IMG/VR virus record: IMGVR_UViG_3300046330_000229
Span: 1-64,000 of that record
Length of the DNA: 64,000 nt
From: a virus
Strand: one strand, 5' to 3'
The position numbers were made by a program, and so were the translations under genes. The notes under the pieces are model-generated. The model saw only the letters and a list, made by a program, of their open reading frames with translations, made no database searches and had not been told where the DNA came from. Positions 50,664 to 57,365 of this stretch are shown one piece after another (position 1 is the stretch's first letter; each line of letters opens with the position of its first letter).

Positions 50664-51005
50664 ATGAAGCTAACTGAAAAAGAACAACAAGAAGTGTCGG
50701 CTATTCTACGCAACACACAATCGGTATCACCTATCGTAACAAGTATGTACGACGAAACAATTGAATGCAATCCCGAGCTTAGACTATTACGTAAGAAGTT
50801 GTACAAGGCTATTGCGTTTAGTAAGCCAACGTATGGGAGACATACCAACCATTTCCGTAACGTTGACATGACCCTGGACTACATCTTTAACGATATGAAA
50901 TATTATGAACTGAGTAAGAAGTACAAAGTATGCCGGACTTTAGTTAGCGTTACAATAGCTAGAACTGTATCTGACTTAAAGAAAGAAATACTTGAGCACA
51001 TTTAA
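50664..51005 (+). CDS. Putative DNA-binding helical protein
   Basis: 113 residues. The C-terminal part (about 65-110) has LDYIFNDMKYYELSKKYKVC and RTLVSVTIARTVSDL, a pattern like a helix-turn-helix of a sigma region 4 or small regulator. It overlaps the Mom-like gene by 14 bp, so a regulatory or accessory role in DNA modification is possible. The identification is uncertain. Confidence 0.5.
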   Translation: MKLTEKEQQEVSAILRNTQSVSPIVTSMYDETIECNPELRLLRKKLYKAIAFSKPTYGRHTNHFRNVDMTLDYIFNDMKYYELSKKYKVCRTLVSVTIARTVSDLKKEILEHI

Positions 51006-51552
51006 TCTATACAAAATTATAGCTAGAACAAGTGCTAATCATCCTCTGATTAAAAAATTCATCAGCAAACATCACTATATCGGTACTCTTAGTCGCGGTA
51101 ATCAGTATGTGTATTGTTTGGGTATAGGTAACAAATTAGTAGGGGTGGCTATCTACGGTACTCCGGTTGGAACATATTGTAGTCAAAAATACGGAAACGT
51201 AATAGAACTTAAACGCTTCGCATTGTCTCCGGAATGTCCTAAGAACACAGGCTCGTGGTTTCTAGCTAAATGTCATAAGCTATTACCCAAAGGTCTGTCA
51301 GTTCTATCGTACTGTGATCCTAGCGCCGGACACGAAGGCACCCTATATCGTGCGGCTAACTTTATGTATCTAGGTAAACAAAAACACCCATCTTTTATGA
51401 TTAAAGTAAAAGGAGAGAAAAAACTATACCCAGCTAGTGTTATGTACAGATCAAAGAAAACAGGAGCTAGACTTAAACTATTGAAACAGCAAGGATTAGC
51501 CAAACAAGTTACAGCACCCTCTAAACACATATTCATATACAAAAGAACTTAG
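50992..51552 (+). CDS. Mom-like GNAT-fold DNA modification protein
   Basis: 186 residues from TTG 50992, overlapping the previous gene by 14 bp; there is no ATG near the 5' end. The Mom-family pattern is clear: KFISKHHYIGTLSRG near 22-36, YCLGIGNKLVGVAIYG, VIELKRFALSPECPKNTGSW near 69-88, and VLSYCDPSAGHEGTLYRAAN near 105-124. Mu Mom converts adenine to a carbamoylmethyl form that blocks many restriction enzymes. This phage therefore may modify its DNA to evade host defence, although the chemistry in this copy is unproven. Confidence 0.75.
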   Translation: MSTFNLYKIIARTSANHPLIKKFISKHHYIGTLSRGNQYVYCLGIGNKLVGVAIYGTPVGTYCSQKYGNVIELKRFALSPECPKNTGSWFLAKCHKLLPKGLSVLSYCDPSAGHEGTLYRAANFMYLGKQKHPSFMIKVKGEKKLYPASVMYRSKKTGARLKLLKQQGLAKQVTAPSKHIFIYKRT

Positions 51553-51919
51553 ACGATACACCGAGCAATCCATAACATAACACTGGTTACATTAGGAGTC
51601 TTCTTGTGTAGCTATTCTTTCCCAGTGTTTACTTCAGCTAGCCATAAGTCTTTGTGCATTACAGCACCATAGATTAATGTCTTCTCGTCTTTGCTATCTC
51701 GTTACGTTACCCTATTTAAGTTCGGGCACTTCTCTTGACCTAGCAAGCTCACACTCGTATATCGTCTGAACGTTGTCTCTTGATTTGTTCTCGGTATTAT
51801 CGATAGCACAAACCCAGGTTTTCATTTCCTGCCATATACTGAAACAACTTCCATGCGCTTATCGTTACATAAGCCGTGCCTTGTTTAAAGAGCGGTAGGC
51901 GTTGCATGCTCTGTGTATC
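51553..51919 (-). other. Region transcribed by a minus-strand promoter, no clear gene
   Basis: A perfect sigma70-type promoter (51920-51948, minus) points into this 367-bp stretch. The minus strand is purine rich, like coding strands elsewhere, but only short frames exist, the best being 37 codons at 51712-51825 with no convincing ribosome site. A stem of AACACTGG with CCAGTGTT (about 51583-51632), a GCTTAT/ATAAGC hairpin (51857-51874) and an AGAGC/GCTCT stem are present. It may be a non-coding RNA or a decayed gene. Confidence 0.4.
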
Positions 51920-51948
51920 AATATAACACAAAATGTAGCAATTGTCAA
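51920..51948 (-). promoter_or_regulatory. Minus-strand sigma70-type promoter without clear gene
   Basis: TTGACA at 51948-51943, exact 17-bp spacer, TATATT at 51925-51920. It is back to back with the plus-strand promoter at 51957 and drives RNA leftwards across the gap after the Mom-like gene. Confidence 0.55.
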
Positions 51949-51956
51949 ATAAAATC

Positions 51957-51985
51957 TTGACATTACGTTAAATCTATGTTAAAAT
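51957..51985 (+). promoter_or_regulatory. Sigma70-type promoter for the ClpP-like gene
   Basis: TTGACA at 51957, 17-bp spacer, TAAAAT at 51980, about 9 nt before the first possible ATG at 51995 and 24 nt before ATG 52010. Confidence 0.6.
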
Positions 51986-52009
51986 GGATAAATTATGGAG
52001 TTAAACCAA

Positions 52010-52591
52010 ATGACAATACAATTACCAAGTCCGTATATATGGGTTACAGAGTTTAACGATCAAGCTGTTCAAAAGTTCTTTGACCAGTTTACACAAATGG
52101 AATCAGATCCTACCATTGAGGTCATCACCGTTGTGATAGATAGTTTTGGCGGACAAGCTTACTCTATGTTTGCTATGCGCGATTTAATCAAAACTAGTAA
52201 GAAGCCGGTTTCAACTGTAGCTCTAGGTAAGGCCATGAGCTGCGGGGCGTGGTTGTTAGCTGCCGGTACAAAAGGACTACGTTACATTTCACCTAGTACT
52301 CATGTCATGATTCACCAGATCTCTTCAGGTGCGGCTGGTAAACTAGAGGACATGAAAGTGGATTTAAATCACAGCACAGATTTGAGTGTGCAAGCTTTTA
52401 ATTTGTTAGCCAGTGATATTGGTATGCCGGTCAATAAACTTAAAGCTTTAGTTAAGGGTGAAACTAATTCCGATCTTTACTTAACACCTAAAGAGTGCTT
52501 GAAGATGAAGATTGTTGATTTTATAGATATACCTCGTATGGCATTTATTCCACCTATGCAAACATTAACCACTAATGTTAAGAGACGATAA
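52010..52591 (+). CDS. Cytosolic ClpP-family protease
   Basis: 193 residues from ATG 52010, which has GGAG 9 nt upstream; ATG 51995 is the alternative with almost no leader. No signal peptide. ClpP signatures: VIDSFGGQAYSMFAMRDL near 45-62, nucleophile Ser in GKAMSCGAW near 81, His in HVMIHQISSG near 106 and a likely acidic residue in ETNSDLYLTPKE. It could degrade host proteins or help host ClpX or ClpA in the cell, unlike the exported ClpP-like protein at 31213. It is coupled (TAATG) to array C. Confidence 0.78.
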   Translation: MTIQLPSPYIWVTEFNDQAVQKFFDQFTQMESDPTIEVITVVIDSFGGQAYSMFAMRDLIKTSKKPVSTVALGKAMSCGAWLLAAGTKGLRYISPSTHVMIHQISSGAAGKLEDMKVDLNHSTDLSVQAFNLLASDIGMPVNKLKALVKGETNSDLYLTPKECLKMKIVDFIDIPRMAFIPPMQTLTTNVKRR

Positions 52592-52881
52592 TGGATAGAC
52601 CTTGGGTACATATTAAAAATACCCAAGATACATACCGAACTTTATACAGGCTTTTGTACTTGGGGTTTGATGTTGTTGTTGAGTATACGATGAAACATAA
52701 TAGCAAAGGACACCTTTTTAATTTTTATTGTAACTACCATTGTATTTCCGGCCGAGTTAGAATGGTTGCTAATGTTAAAGTTTACTCTGAGGATTTTGAT
52801 AGTTTTAATGAAGATGTATATAGTAGTTTTATAAGAAAAGAATCAGATAGACTCCATCCAGAAGGTGCGATAGTTTGTTAA
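52591..52881 (+). CDS. Array-C protein 1
   Basis: 96 residues. The segment TYRTLYRLLYLGFDVVVEYT shares a helix-then-strand pattern (LxxLGxDxhhhxh) with the next two genes. It has a beta-rich middle and acidic C-terminus. TAATG coupled to the ClpP-like gene. Function unknown. Confidence 0.5.
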   Translation: MDRPWVHIKNTQDTYRTLYRLLYLGFDVVVEYTMKHNSKGHLFNFYCNYHCISGRVRMVANVKVYSEDFDSFNEDVYSSFIRKESDRLHPEGAIVC

Positions 52882-53141
52882 ATTTAAGGTACACCAGAAC
52901 TAATGAAAAACTCATACCTTGGTTGTTTAAACTAGGGTGCGATGATATACATTTACATTTTACTACACATACTATAAATTTTACTGTATGTTTACACATA
53001 CACGACACCGATTCTAGTATGATGTTTAAAGATACTTTTAGAGTAAAAAATCCGGATACGGCAGTTAGCGATGCTTTAAAGCACATGACAAGGATTTATA
53101 TATTTTTATCAATTGATGACATAAAATATTGCGATGAATAA
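52875..53141 (+). CDS. Array-C protein 2
   Basis: 88 residues from TTG 52875. The segment KLIPWLFKLGCDDIHLHFTT corresponds to the first member's helix and strand. It overlaps its neighbours by 7 and 8 bp. Function unknown. Confidence 0.45.
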   Translation: MLNLRYTRTNEKLIPWLFKLGCDDIHLHFTTHTINFTVCLHIHDTDSSMMFKDTFRVKNPDTAVSDALKHMTRIYIFLSIDDIKYCDE

Positions 53142-53454
53142 ATATATATCAATTACTTATCAAAACGAACATACAATTAACACAATCAGGCTGTTACATT
53201 ATGTAGGTATTGATAAAATTGAGCTATGCTTTTATATAAAAAATAGCAACACAAGAGTTTATATAGAAACTAGACGACTAACCTCGGAAATATATCCGTT
53301 TGGCTTTGAAGCTCACGGCGGCGAGCTTATTGGATGTCGGGGCACAGAAGTCGATTTTAAGAATTGTGCGTATGACACTATAACTAAAACTACCCGCATG
53401 TCTCCATCAAACTTCGACGAACTGGTTCAAACTGATCCGATTTTTCTTTTATAA
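53134..53454 (+). CDS. Array-C protein 3
   Basis: 106 residues. The segment HTINTIRLLHYVGIDKIELCF matches members 1 and 2. It has a longer C-terminal part with GFEAHGGELIGCRGTEVDFK. Function unknown. Confidence 0.45.
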   Translation: MNKYISITYQNEHTINTIRLLHYVGIDKIELCFYIKNSNTRVYIETRRLTSEIYPFGFEAHGGELIGCRGTEVDFKNCAYDTITKTTRMSPSNFDELVQTDPIFLL

Positions 53455-53465
53455 TAAAATAAGTA

Positions 53466-53494
53466 TTGACATATTAATTCTTTTATGTTAAACT
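53466..53494 (+). promoter_or_regulatory. Sigma70-type promoter
   Basis: TTGACA at 53466, 17-bp spacer, TAAACT at 53489, followed by AAGGAG before ATG 53515. An in-frame ATG at 53485 lies inside this promoter and is not used. Confidence 0.65.
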
Positions 53495-53514
53495 GTATAC
53501 AACAAGGAGACAAT

Positions 53515-54501
53515 ATGAAATATATGTATATGATTCTAACTTTAGCTATTGCGGGATGTTCTGTGGAGCGTTCATTAGAGGCTACGGTAACAGCAGTTAA
53601 CGGTACGTCTTGTTCTGTGGCACCAGAATACGCCGTAGATGAAAGCGAAGAAGTTACTTCAACTTCATTAAAACAAATCGGAGCCAGAATTTCCTGTACA
53701 GACGGAAGTTACTCCATCGTTTTAAACGGAGAAAAGGGTGTTGACGGTATTCAAGGTGAAGCCGGACAAAGCTGTCAAGCTTCACGTAGCAGAGGATCTA
53801 ATCACGTAACCCTTCAATGTCCCAATCAGCGCCCATTACACATTTCTGATGGAGAAGATGGTACTAGTTGTTCTTCTGTAAGATTACGTAATTCGGTACA
53901 GATTAAATGCGGTAATCGTATTACTTATGTATACGATGGTGACGACGGGCACTCTGTTGTGACACAAACTCAACCAGCATCTACTAGAGAATGTCTAACA
54001 AGCGGTACGAGATTAGATTTATACATGGATCGAGACGACAGTTTATCAGTTACACGCTCGGATTCTTATTTAAGTTCTGTAATTACTTGTAACGGACTAA
54101 ACGGCCTTCAAGGTGTAGCTGGTCCCATTGGGCCGCAAGGATTGACTGGTTCTGTCGGCGCTACAGGGACAACTGGTGCTGTTGGACCTCAAGGTTTGAC
54201 TGGAACCGCTGGACCGGTTGGCCCTCAAGGTCCCATTGGACCACAGGGCATTCAAGGTCCTTCTGGTACAAACTCAGGAGCCACCATAACAAATTACGGA
54301 TCAAATTCGTGTACTAGGATTACTGGAACAAACAGTTATGTAAAACCGACTGGATCTAATAATATAGGATTATACACAACTTCTAATTGTGCGTCAAATT
54401 CTAAATTTGCTGAAGTATCTCAAGGTGAAGCGTATTGGGTGTCGTCTACGTCTTTAGGTACTTGGGTTGACGGTTGTTTACGAGTAATCACTTTTAACTA
54501 A
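53515..54501 (+). CDS. Exported lipoprotein with collagen-like Gly-X-Y repeats
   Basis: 328 residues from ATG 53515. Signal peptide with lipobox ending at Cys15 (LTLAIAGC). The N-terminal two thirds have three modules with a DG.DG core and paired Cys (GEKGVDGIQGEAGQSC, SDGEDGTSCSS, DGDDGHSVV). Residues about 194-255 are a collagen-like Gly-X-Y tract (GPIGPQGLTGSVGATGTTGA and so on), then a globular Cys-containing end. The protein should stand on the host surface as a trimer. An early surface protein could block other phages or bind host material. Function unproven. Confidence 0.7.
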   Translation: MKYMYMILTLAIAGCSVERSLEATVTAVNGTSCSVAPEYAVDESEEVTSTSLKQIGARISCTDGSYSIVLNGEKGVDGIQGEAGQSCQASRSRGSNHVTLQCPNQRPLHISDGEDGTSCSSVRLRNSVQIKCGNRITYVYDGDDGHSVVTQTQPASTRECLTSGTRLDLYMDRDDSLSVTRSDSYLSSVITCNGLNGLQGVAGPIGPQGLTGSVGATGTTGAVGPQGLTGTAGPVGPQGPIGPQGIQGPSGTNSGATITNYGSNSCTRITGTNSYVKPTGSNNIGLYTTSNCASNSKFAEVSQGEAYWVSSTSLGTWVDGCLRVITFN

Positions 54502-54512
54502 TAGGGGTATAT

Positions 54513-55025
54513 ATGAATAAATATTTAATTACAACACTAACTTTAACAGCGGCAGCTTTAATCTTACTTGTGGGAGCAACCTCTTCAGCAGCTTCATGCG
54601 AATATGACCGAAAGATGGTAACAGAGCCAGTAGAATATTCGGTAAACAAAGGACTACCTTCACATTTAAAGGGAGCGACGATCACTATTACATTATCTGA
54701 CGGTAAAAGTTCAACGGTCTCGGCTGAAAAGTTTATGGTAGTACCGCGAGTACAACGTACAATAGTAGGTGAGAATAAGCTTATTATTGTTAAAAAAACA
54801 TGTCAAGATGATTTAAATAAGAACACCCTTATGATTGAAGGTCGTCACGACATTAAGAATGTTGTTACAGAGAAGCAAGGACTATCGGCACACACTTACG
54901 CTGAAAAAGAACTAATTCCTGGAATTGACTACTATCGTCGTCAGATTTTAGACACACCCATCGGCGCTGGAATCGGCATAGATACTAATGCTACACCTAA
55001 AGTGTTTTTAGGCATTGATTTCTAA
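54513..55025 (+). CDS. Exported protein of unknown function
   Basis: 170 residues with a signal peptide or membrane anchor (about 5-27, LITTLTLTAAALILLVGATS), then a periplasmic-looking, beta-rich mature part. It ends with IDTPI..GIGIDTNATPKVFLGIDF, a glycine-rich strand pattern. It directly follows the collagen lipoprotein (12 bp) and may work with it. Not recognised. Confidence 0.55.
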   Translation: MNKYLITTLTLTAAALILLVGATSSAASCEYDRKMVTEPVEYSVNKGLPSHLKGATITITLSDGKSSTVSAEKFMVVPRVQRTIVGENKLIIVKKTCQDDLNKNTLMIEGRHDIKNVVTEKQGLSAHTYAEKELIPGIDYYRRQILDTPIGAGIGIDTNATPKVFLGIDF

Positions 55026-55030
55026 TATTT

Positions 55031-55100
55031 GCGGGAGTCATCAACAAATAGACTGAATATGTTGCGGAACACGTTCTCTAGATGGCTCTCGCTTTTTCTT
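55031..55100 (+). terminator. Long-stem terminator with large loop
   Basis: GCGGGAGTCATC (55031-55042) pairs with GATGGCTCTCGC (55081-55092) as a 12-bp stem with two G-U pairs and a 38-nt loop, followed by TTTTTCTT. It ends the lipoprotein operon just before the next promoter. The outer stem sequence resembles that of the RNA at 56203. Confidence 0.65.
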
Positions 55101-55109
55101 AAATATCAC

Positions 55110-55138
55110 TTGACAATAGTGCGGTTTTGTGTTATCTT
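55110..55138 (+). promoter_or_regulatory. Sigma70-type promoter
   Basis: TTGACA at 55110, 17-bp spacer, TATCTT at 55133, then AGAGGA before ATG 55158. Confidence 0.6.
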
Positions 55139-55157
55139 TAATTAACAAAGAGGAACT

Positions 55158-55298
55158 ATGAAAAAATTAATGTACAACGTTGAGTTTGATCAGATGGGTA
55201 TTTTAATTAAACGACACGGCATGTGGTTAATTGACATAGGATTTGTTACAGGCAATAGAGCCTACACGCCTAAGTGGATTGAAATAGGGGTATTATGA
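55158..55298 (+). CDS. Short early protein
   Basis: 46 residues (MKKLMYNVEFDQMGILIK start), mixed strand and helix, with AGAGGA site. Stop and next start overlap (ATGA). Function unknown. Confidence 0.5.
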   Translation: MKKLMYNVEFDQMGILIKRHGMWLIDIGFVTGNRAYTPKWIEIGVL

Positions 55299-55483
55299 TT
55301 GTTGAATTATTGTTATTTTATATGTGCTTAGTAATGACAGGAGCACTTTCTATCTATCTGAGAAACAAAGCCCCTTCCCCCTGTAGTGAATGCGGAGACA
55401 CAGTAAAAACAACAGGTTACGACAATATTAATGGAACTACCATTAAAGTTAAAGTGTGTAGAAACTGCAAAAAGAGGCAATAA
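55295..55483 (+). CDS. Small membrane-anchored zinc-ribbon protein
   Basis: 62 residues. One N-terminal hydrophobic segment (about 2-20) followed by two CxxC pairs (PCSECG and CRNCKK) that should bind zinc on the cytoplasmic or periplasmic side. It may recruit DNA or protein to the membrane. Function unknown. Confidence 0.5.
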   Translation: MIVELLLFYMCLVMTGALSIYLRNKAPSPCSECGDTVKTTGYDNINGTTIKVKVCRNCKKRQ

Positions 55484-55668
55484 TGAAATTTAAAGGCGTA
55501 TTGATTACTGACATTGACGGCACTAAATTAATTAGACAATACACAAAAGATGGCGAATTTATAGATTATAAGATTAATAACAGCAGTCTTATTATTGAAG
55601 TTAACGATAAGACCGCTACTACTAGAGTGGATGAAGACGGTCAGCATTGGATTGAAGAGTTAATATAA
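55483..55668 (+). CDS. Small early protein
   Basis: 61 residues, beta-rich (VLITDIDGTKLIRQYTKDGE), ending with VDEDGQHWIEELI. Its start overlaps the previous stop. Function unknown. Confidence 0.45.
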   Translation: MKFKGVLITDIDGTKLIRQYTKDGEFIDYKINNSSLIIEVNDKTATTRVDEDGQHWIEELI

Positions 55669-55675
55669 ATAGTTC

Positions 55676-55704
55676 TTGACAATAGAGGTAGTTTAGTGTA
55701 TACT
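55676..55704 (+). promoter_or_regulatory. Sigma70-type promoter for leaderless gene at 55711
   Basis: TTGACA at 55676, 17-bp spacer, TATACT at 55699, then 6 nt and ATG. Confidence 0.65.
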
Positions 55705-55710
55705 GATAAT

Positions 55711-55962
55711 ATGACTAATGATGATTTGTACTACATAGCTCGGCATCTTGTTGATAATATGGACACTTTGTTTTCTAACTACGTGGAAGCTAAAACACCC
55801 GTTGGAATAAAAGAGTACATTCAAGCACGGACTGCTACGGACTTAAACCACAAATATACTAGTCGTCAAATTCAAGAAGCTTTTGAAAGTACTAAAATAA
55901 AAACTCTAATGGAGTTCTACCTAATGGAAGATGATTATGACAAAAAGAATAGTATACATTAA
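55711..55962 (+). CDS. Small early protein, leaderless
   Basis: 83 residues from ATG 55711, 6 nt after the -10 box; the frame's upstream ATG at 55696 lies in the promoter. It is helical and acidic with YYIARHLVDNMDTLFSNYVE. Function unknown. Confidence 0.5.
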   Translation: MTNDDLYYIARHLVDNMDTLFSNYVEAKTPVGIKEYIQARTATDLNHKYTSRQIQEAFESTKIKTLMEFYLMEDDYDKKNSIH

Positions 55963-56197
55963 AAACCAAGATGGATCTTTAAAATCCAAAGGTGAAATTA
56001 GAAACAAGTTTGGTCACGGTTTTGTTGTGGCTGTAATTTCTACAGGCAGAGCAGCAGTGATTACCAGTTCTGACAGCACTATTACACAGCTAACGCTTAC
56101 TGCTACTAGTTTCCATAAAATTAAAATCAAGATCAAAAAGACTCTAACCGAACTTGGTTGTGAGTTTGAGCCTGAAGTTAGAAAACCTAGAAAATAA
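55937..56197 (+). CDS. Small basic early protein
   Basis: 86 residues from ATG 55937 with GGAAG 6 nt upstream (ATG 55931 is a close alternative). Very basic, with strands and KIKIKIKKTLTELGCEFE near the C-terminus, possibly nucleic-acid binding. It ends just before the structured RNA. Function unknown. Confidence 0.5.
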   Translation: MTKRIVYIKNQDGSLKSKGEIRNKFGHGFVVAVISTGRAAVITSSDSTITQLTLTATSFHKIKIKIKKTLTELGCEFEPEVRKPRK

Positions 56198-56202
56198 TGT
56201 TT

Positions 56203-56396
56203 GCGAGAGCCGTGTGGAAAGCTGTGGCGCGTGCGGACGAAAGTCTACGAACCACTAGAGACATACATACTTAGATTGAGCTAAGTAGCAATGGGTTTAC
56301 GTAACAACGGCTCGTAATACGTTGTTTATGAGTACAGGGTAAGAGGCTGTACACCTTTACTGCAAGTCATAGTAGCGTATGACCTCTCACTTTTTT
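56203..56396 (+). ncRNA. Structured RNA or leader upstream of nrdB
   Basis: A 194-nt stretch has five exact hairpins in a row: GAC-GAAA-GTC (56236-56245), ACTTAG/CTAAGT (56269-56286), AACAACG/CGTTGTT (56303-56326), GTACAG/CTGTAC (56332-56352) and GTCATA/TATGAC (56366-56383). An outer GAGAG/CTCTC pair (56205-56209 with 56384-56388) and a final T6 tract would close it. It ends about 14 nt before nrdB. It may be a processed small RNA with terminator, or a regulatory leader of the reductase genes. Confidence 0.55.
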
Positions 56397-56410
56397 AAAC
56401 AAAGGACACC

Positions 56411-57364
56411 ATGTTAAGAGACACCAGAGAAGAATTTAGACCCTTTGAATATCCAGAATTTGAAGCAATACATACAAAACTTATGTCTGGATTTTGGCAC
56501 CCTTTTGAAATTACTTTAAGTGACGACGTGTCTGATTATAAAACTAAACTATCCAATGATGAACGTGAAATTATCAATAGAATTTTAAAGAATTTTGTTC
56601 AGGCAGAAATTCACATTTCTAATTTTTGGGGAGATCGAGTAGCTGAGAATTTTAAAAAGCCCGAAATACAAAATGTAGCTAGATATATTGCGGGCCAAGA
56701 AACCATTCACGCCGTAGGGTACGACTTATTAAACACAACGTTAGGACTTCAGGATTATGATAAATTAAAAGAAGACAAAGCGTTGTATGCTAGAATTGCA
56801 ATTTTAATCAATAAAAGAGCGAAGACAAACGACAACATACTGAAAGAACTATTTTTATACTCTGTAATGGGAGAAGGTGTTTCCCTTTTCAGCAGCTTTC
56901 TCACTATTTTTGCTTTTACTAAAAAGAACATGCTCAAAGGTGTAGGACAAATTGTAAGCTGGAGCACGTTAGACGAACAGGCTCATGCGGACGTAGGTTG
57001 TTTACTGTTCAATACATTTAAAAAAGAGTACAATTTATTTACCGCTGAAATGAAAGAAGAGTTGTACGCTTTATCTAAAGAAGTGGTTCAAATTGAATTG
57101 AATTTAGTTGACAGAGTGTTTGACGGAGTTACTACTGATGTCATCAATCCTACTCATATTAAAAATTATATTCACGATAAAGCTAATAAACAATTAAAAA
57201 AAGTAGGCCTTAATAAAACATTCAAAGTGGATAAAGAAATGTTGAAAGAAACTGAATTTTTTGATATAGTGATTAACGGAGCCTCTGTACAGGACTTTTT
57301 TTCTAGCAAAGAAACGAATTACTCTAAAGGAATTTTAACATTTAACGATGACACCTGGAAATAA
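56411..57364 (+). CDS. nrdB: Ribonucleotide reductase small subunit (class Ia-type)
   Basis: 317 residues. The di-iron ligands and tyrosyl radical are present: Glu66 (NFVQAEIH), Glu97, His100 and Tyr104 (GQETIHAVGYDLL), Glu155 (GEGVSLF), Glu189 and His192 (LDEQAHAD). It makes the radical for reduction of ribonucleotides by NrdA. The C-terminus is strongly acidic, as needed for binding NrdA. AAAGGAC site upstream, behind the structured RNA. The stop overlaps the start region of nrdA. Confidence 0.9.
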   Translation: MLRDTREEFRPFEYPEFEAIHTKLMSGFWHPFEITLSDDVSDYKTKLSNDEREIINRILKNFVQAEIHISNFWGDRVAENFKKPEIQNVARYIAGQETIHAVGYDLLNTTLGLQDYDKLKEDKALYARIAILINKRAKTNDNILKELFLYSVMGEGVSLFSSFLTIFAFTKKNMLKGVGQIVSWSTLDEQAHADVGCLLFNTFKKEYNLFTAEMKEELYALSKEVVQIELNLVDRVFDGVTTDVINPTHIKNYIHDKANKQLKKVGLNKTFKVDKEMLKETEFFDIVINGASVQDFFSSKETNYSKGILTFNDDTWK

Positions 57365-57365
57365 C

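Noticed and set aside
51712-51825. 37-codon minus-strand frame in the gap after the Mom-like gene
   Set aside because: Composition looks protein-like and a promoter lies upstream, but there is no well-spaced ribosome site and no support for conservation; kept only as part of the region note.
53485-53514. Upstream ATG for the collagen lipoprotein
   Set aside because: It lies inside the promoter spacer and would spoil the signal peptide; ATG 53515 has AAGGAG upstream.
56203-56396. Known riboswitch, RNase P or group I intron as an explanation for the hairpin RNA
   Set aside because: No cobalamin box, RNase P core or group I P7-like core was recognised; left as an unclassified structured RNA.
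57348-57365. Upstream ATG for nrdA
   Set aside because: It overlaps the end of nrdB and lacks a ribosome site, while ATG 57366 follows GGA at proper spacing.
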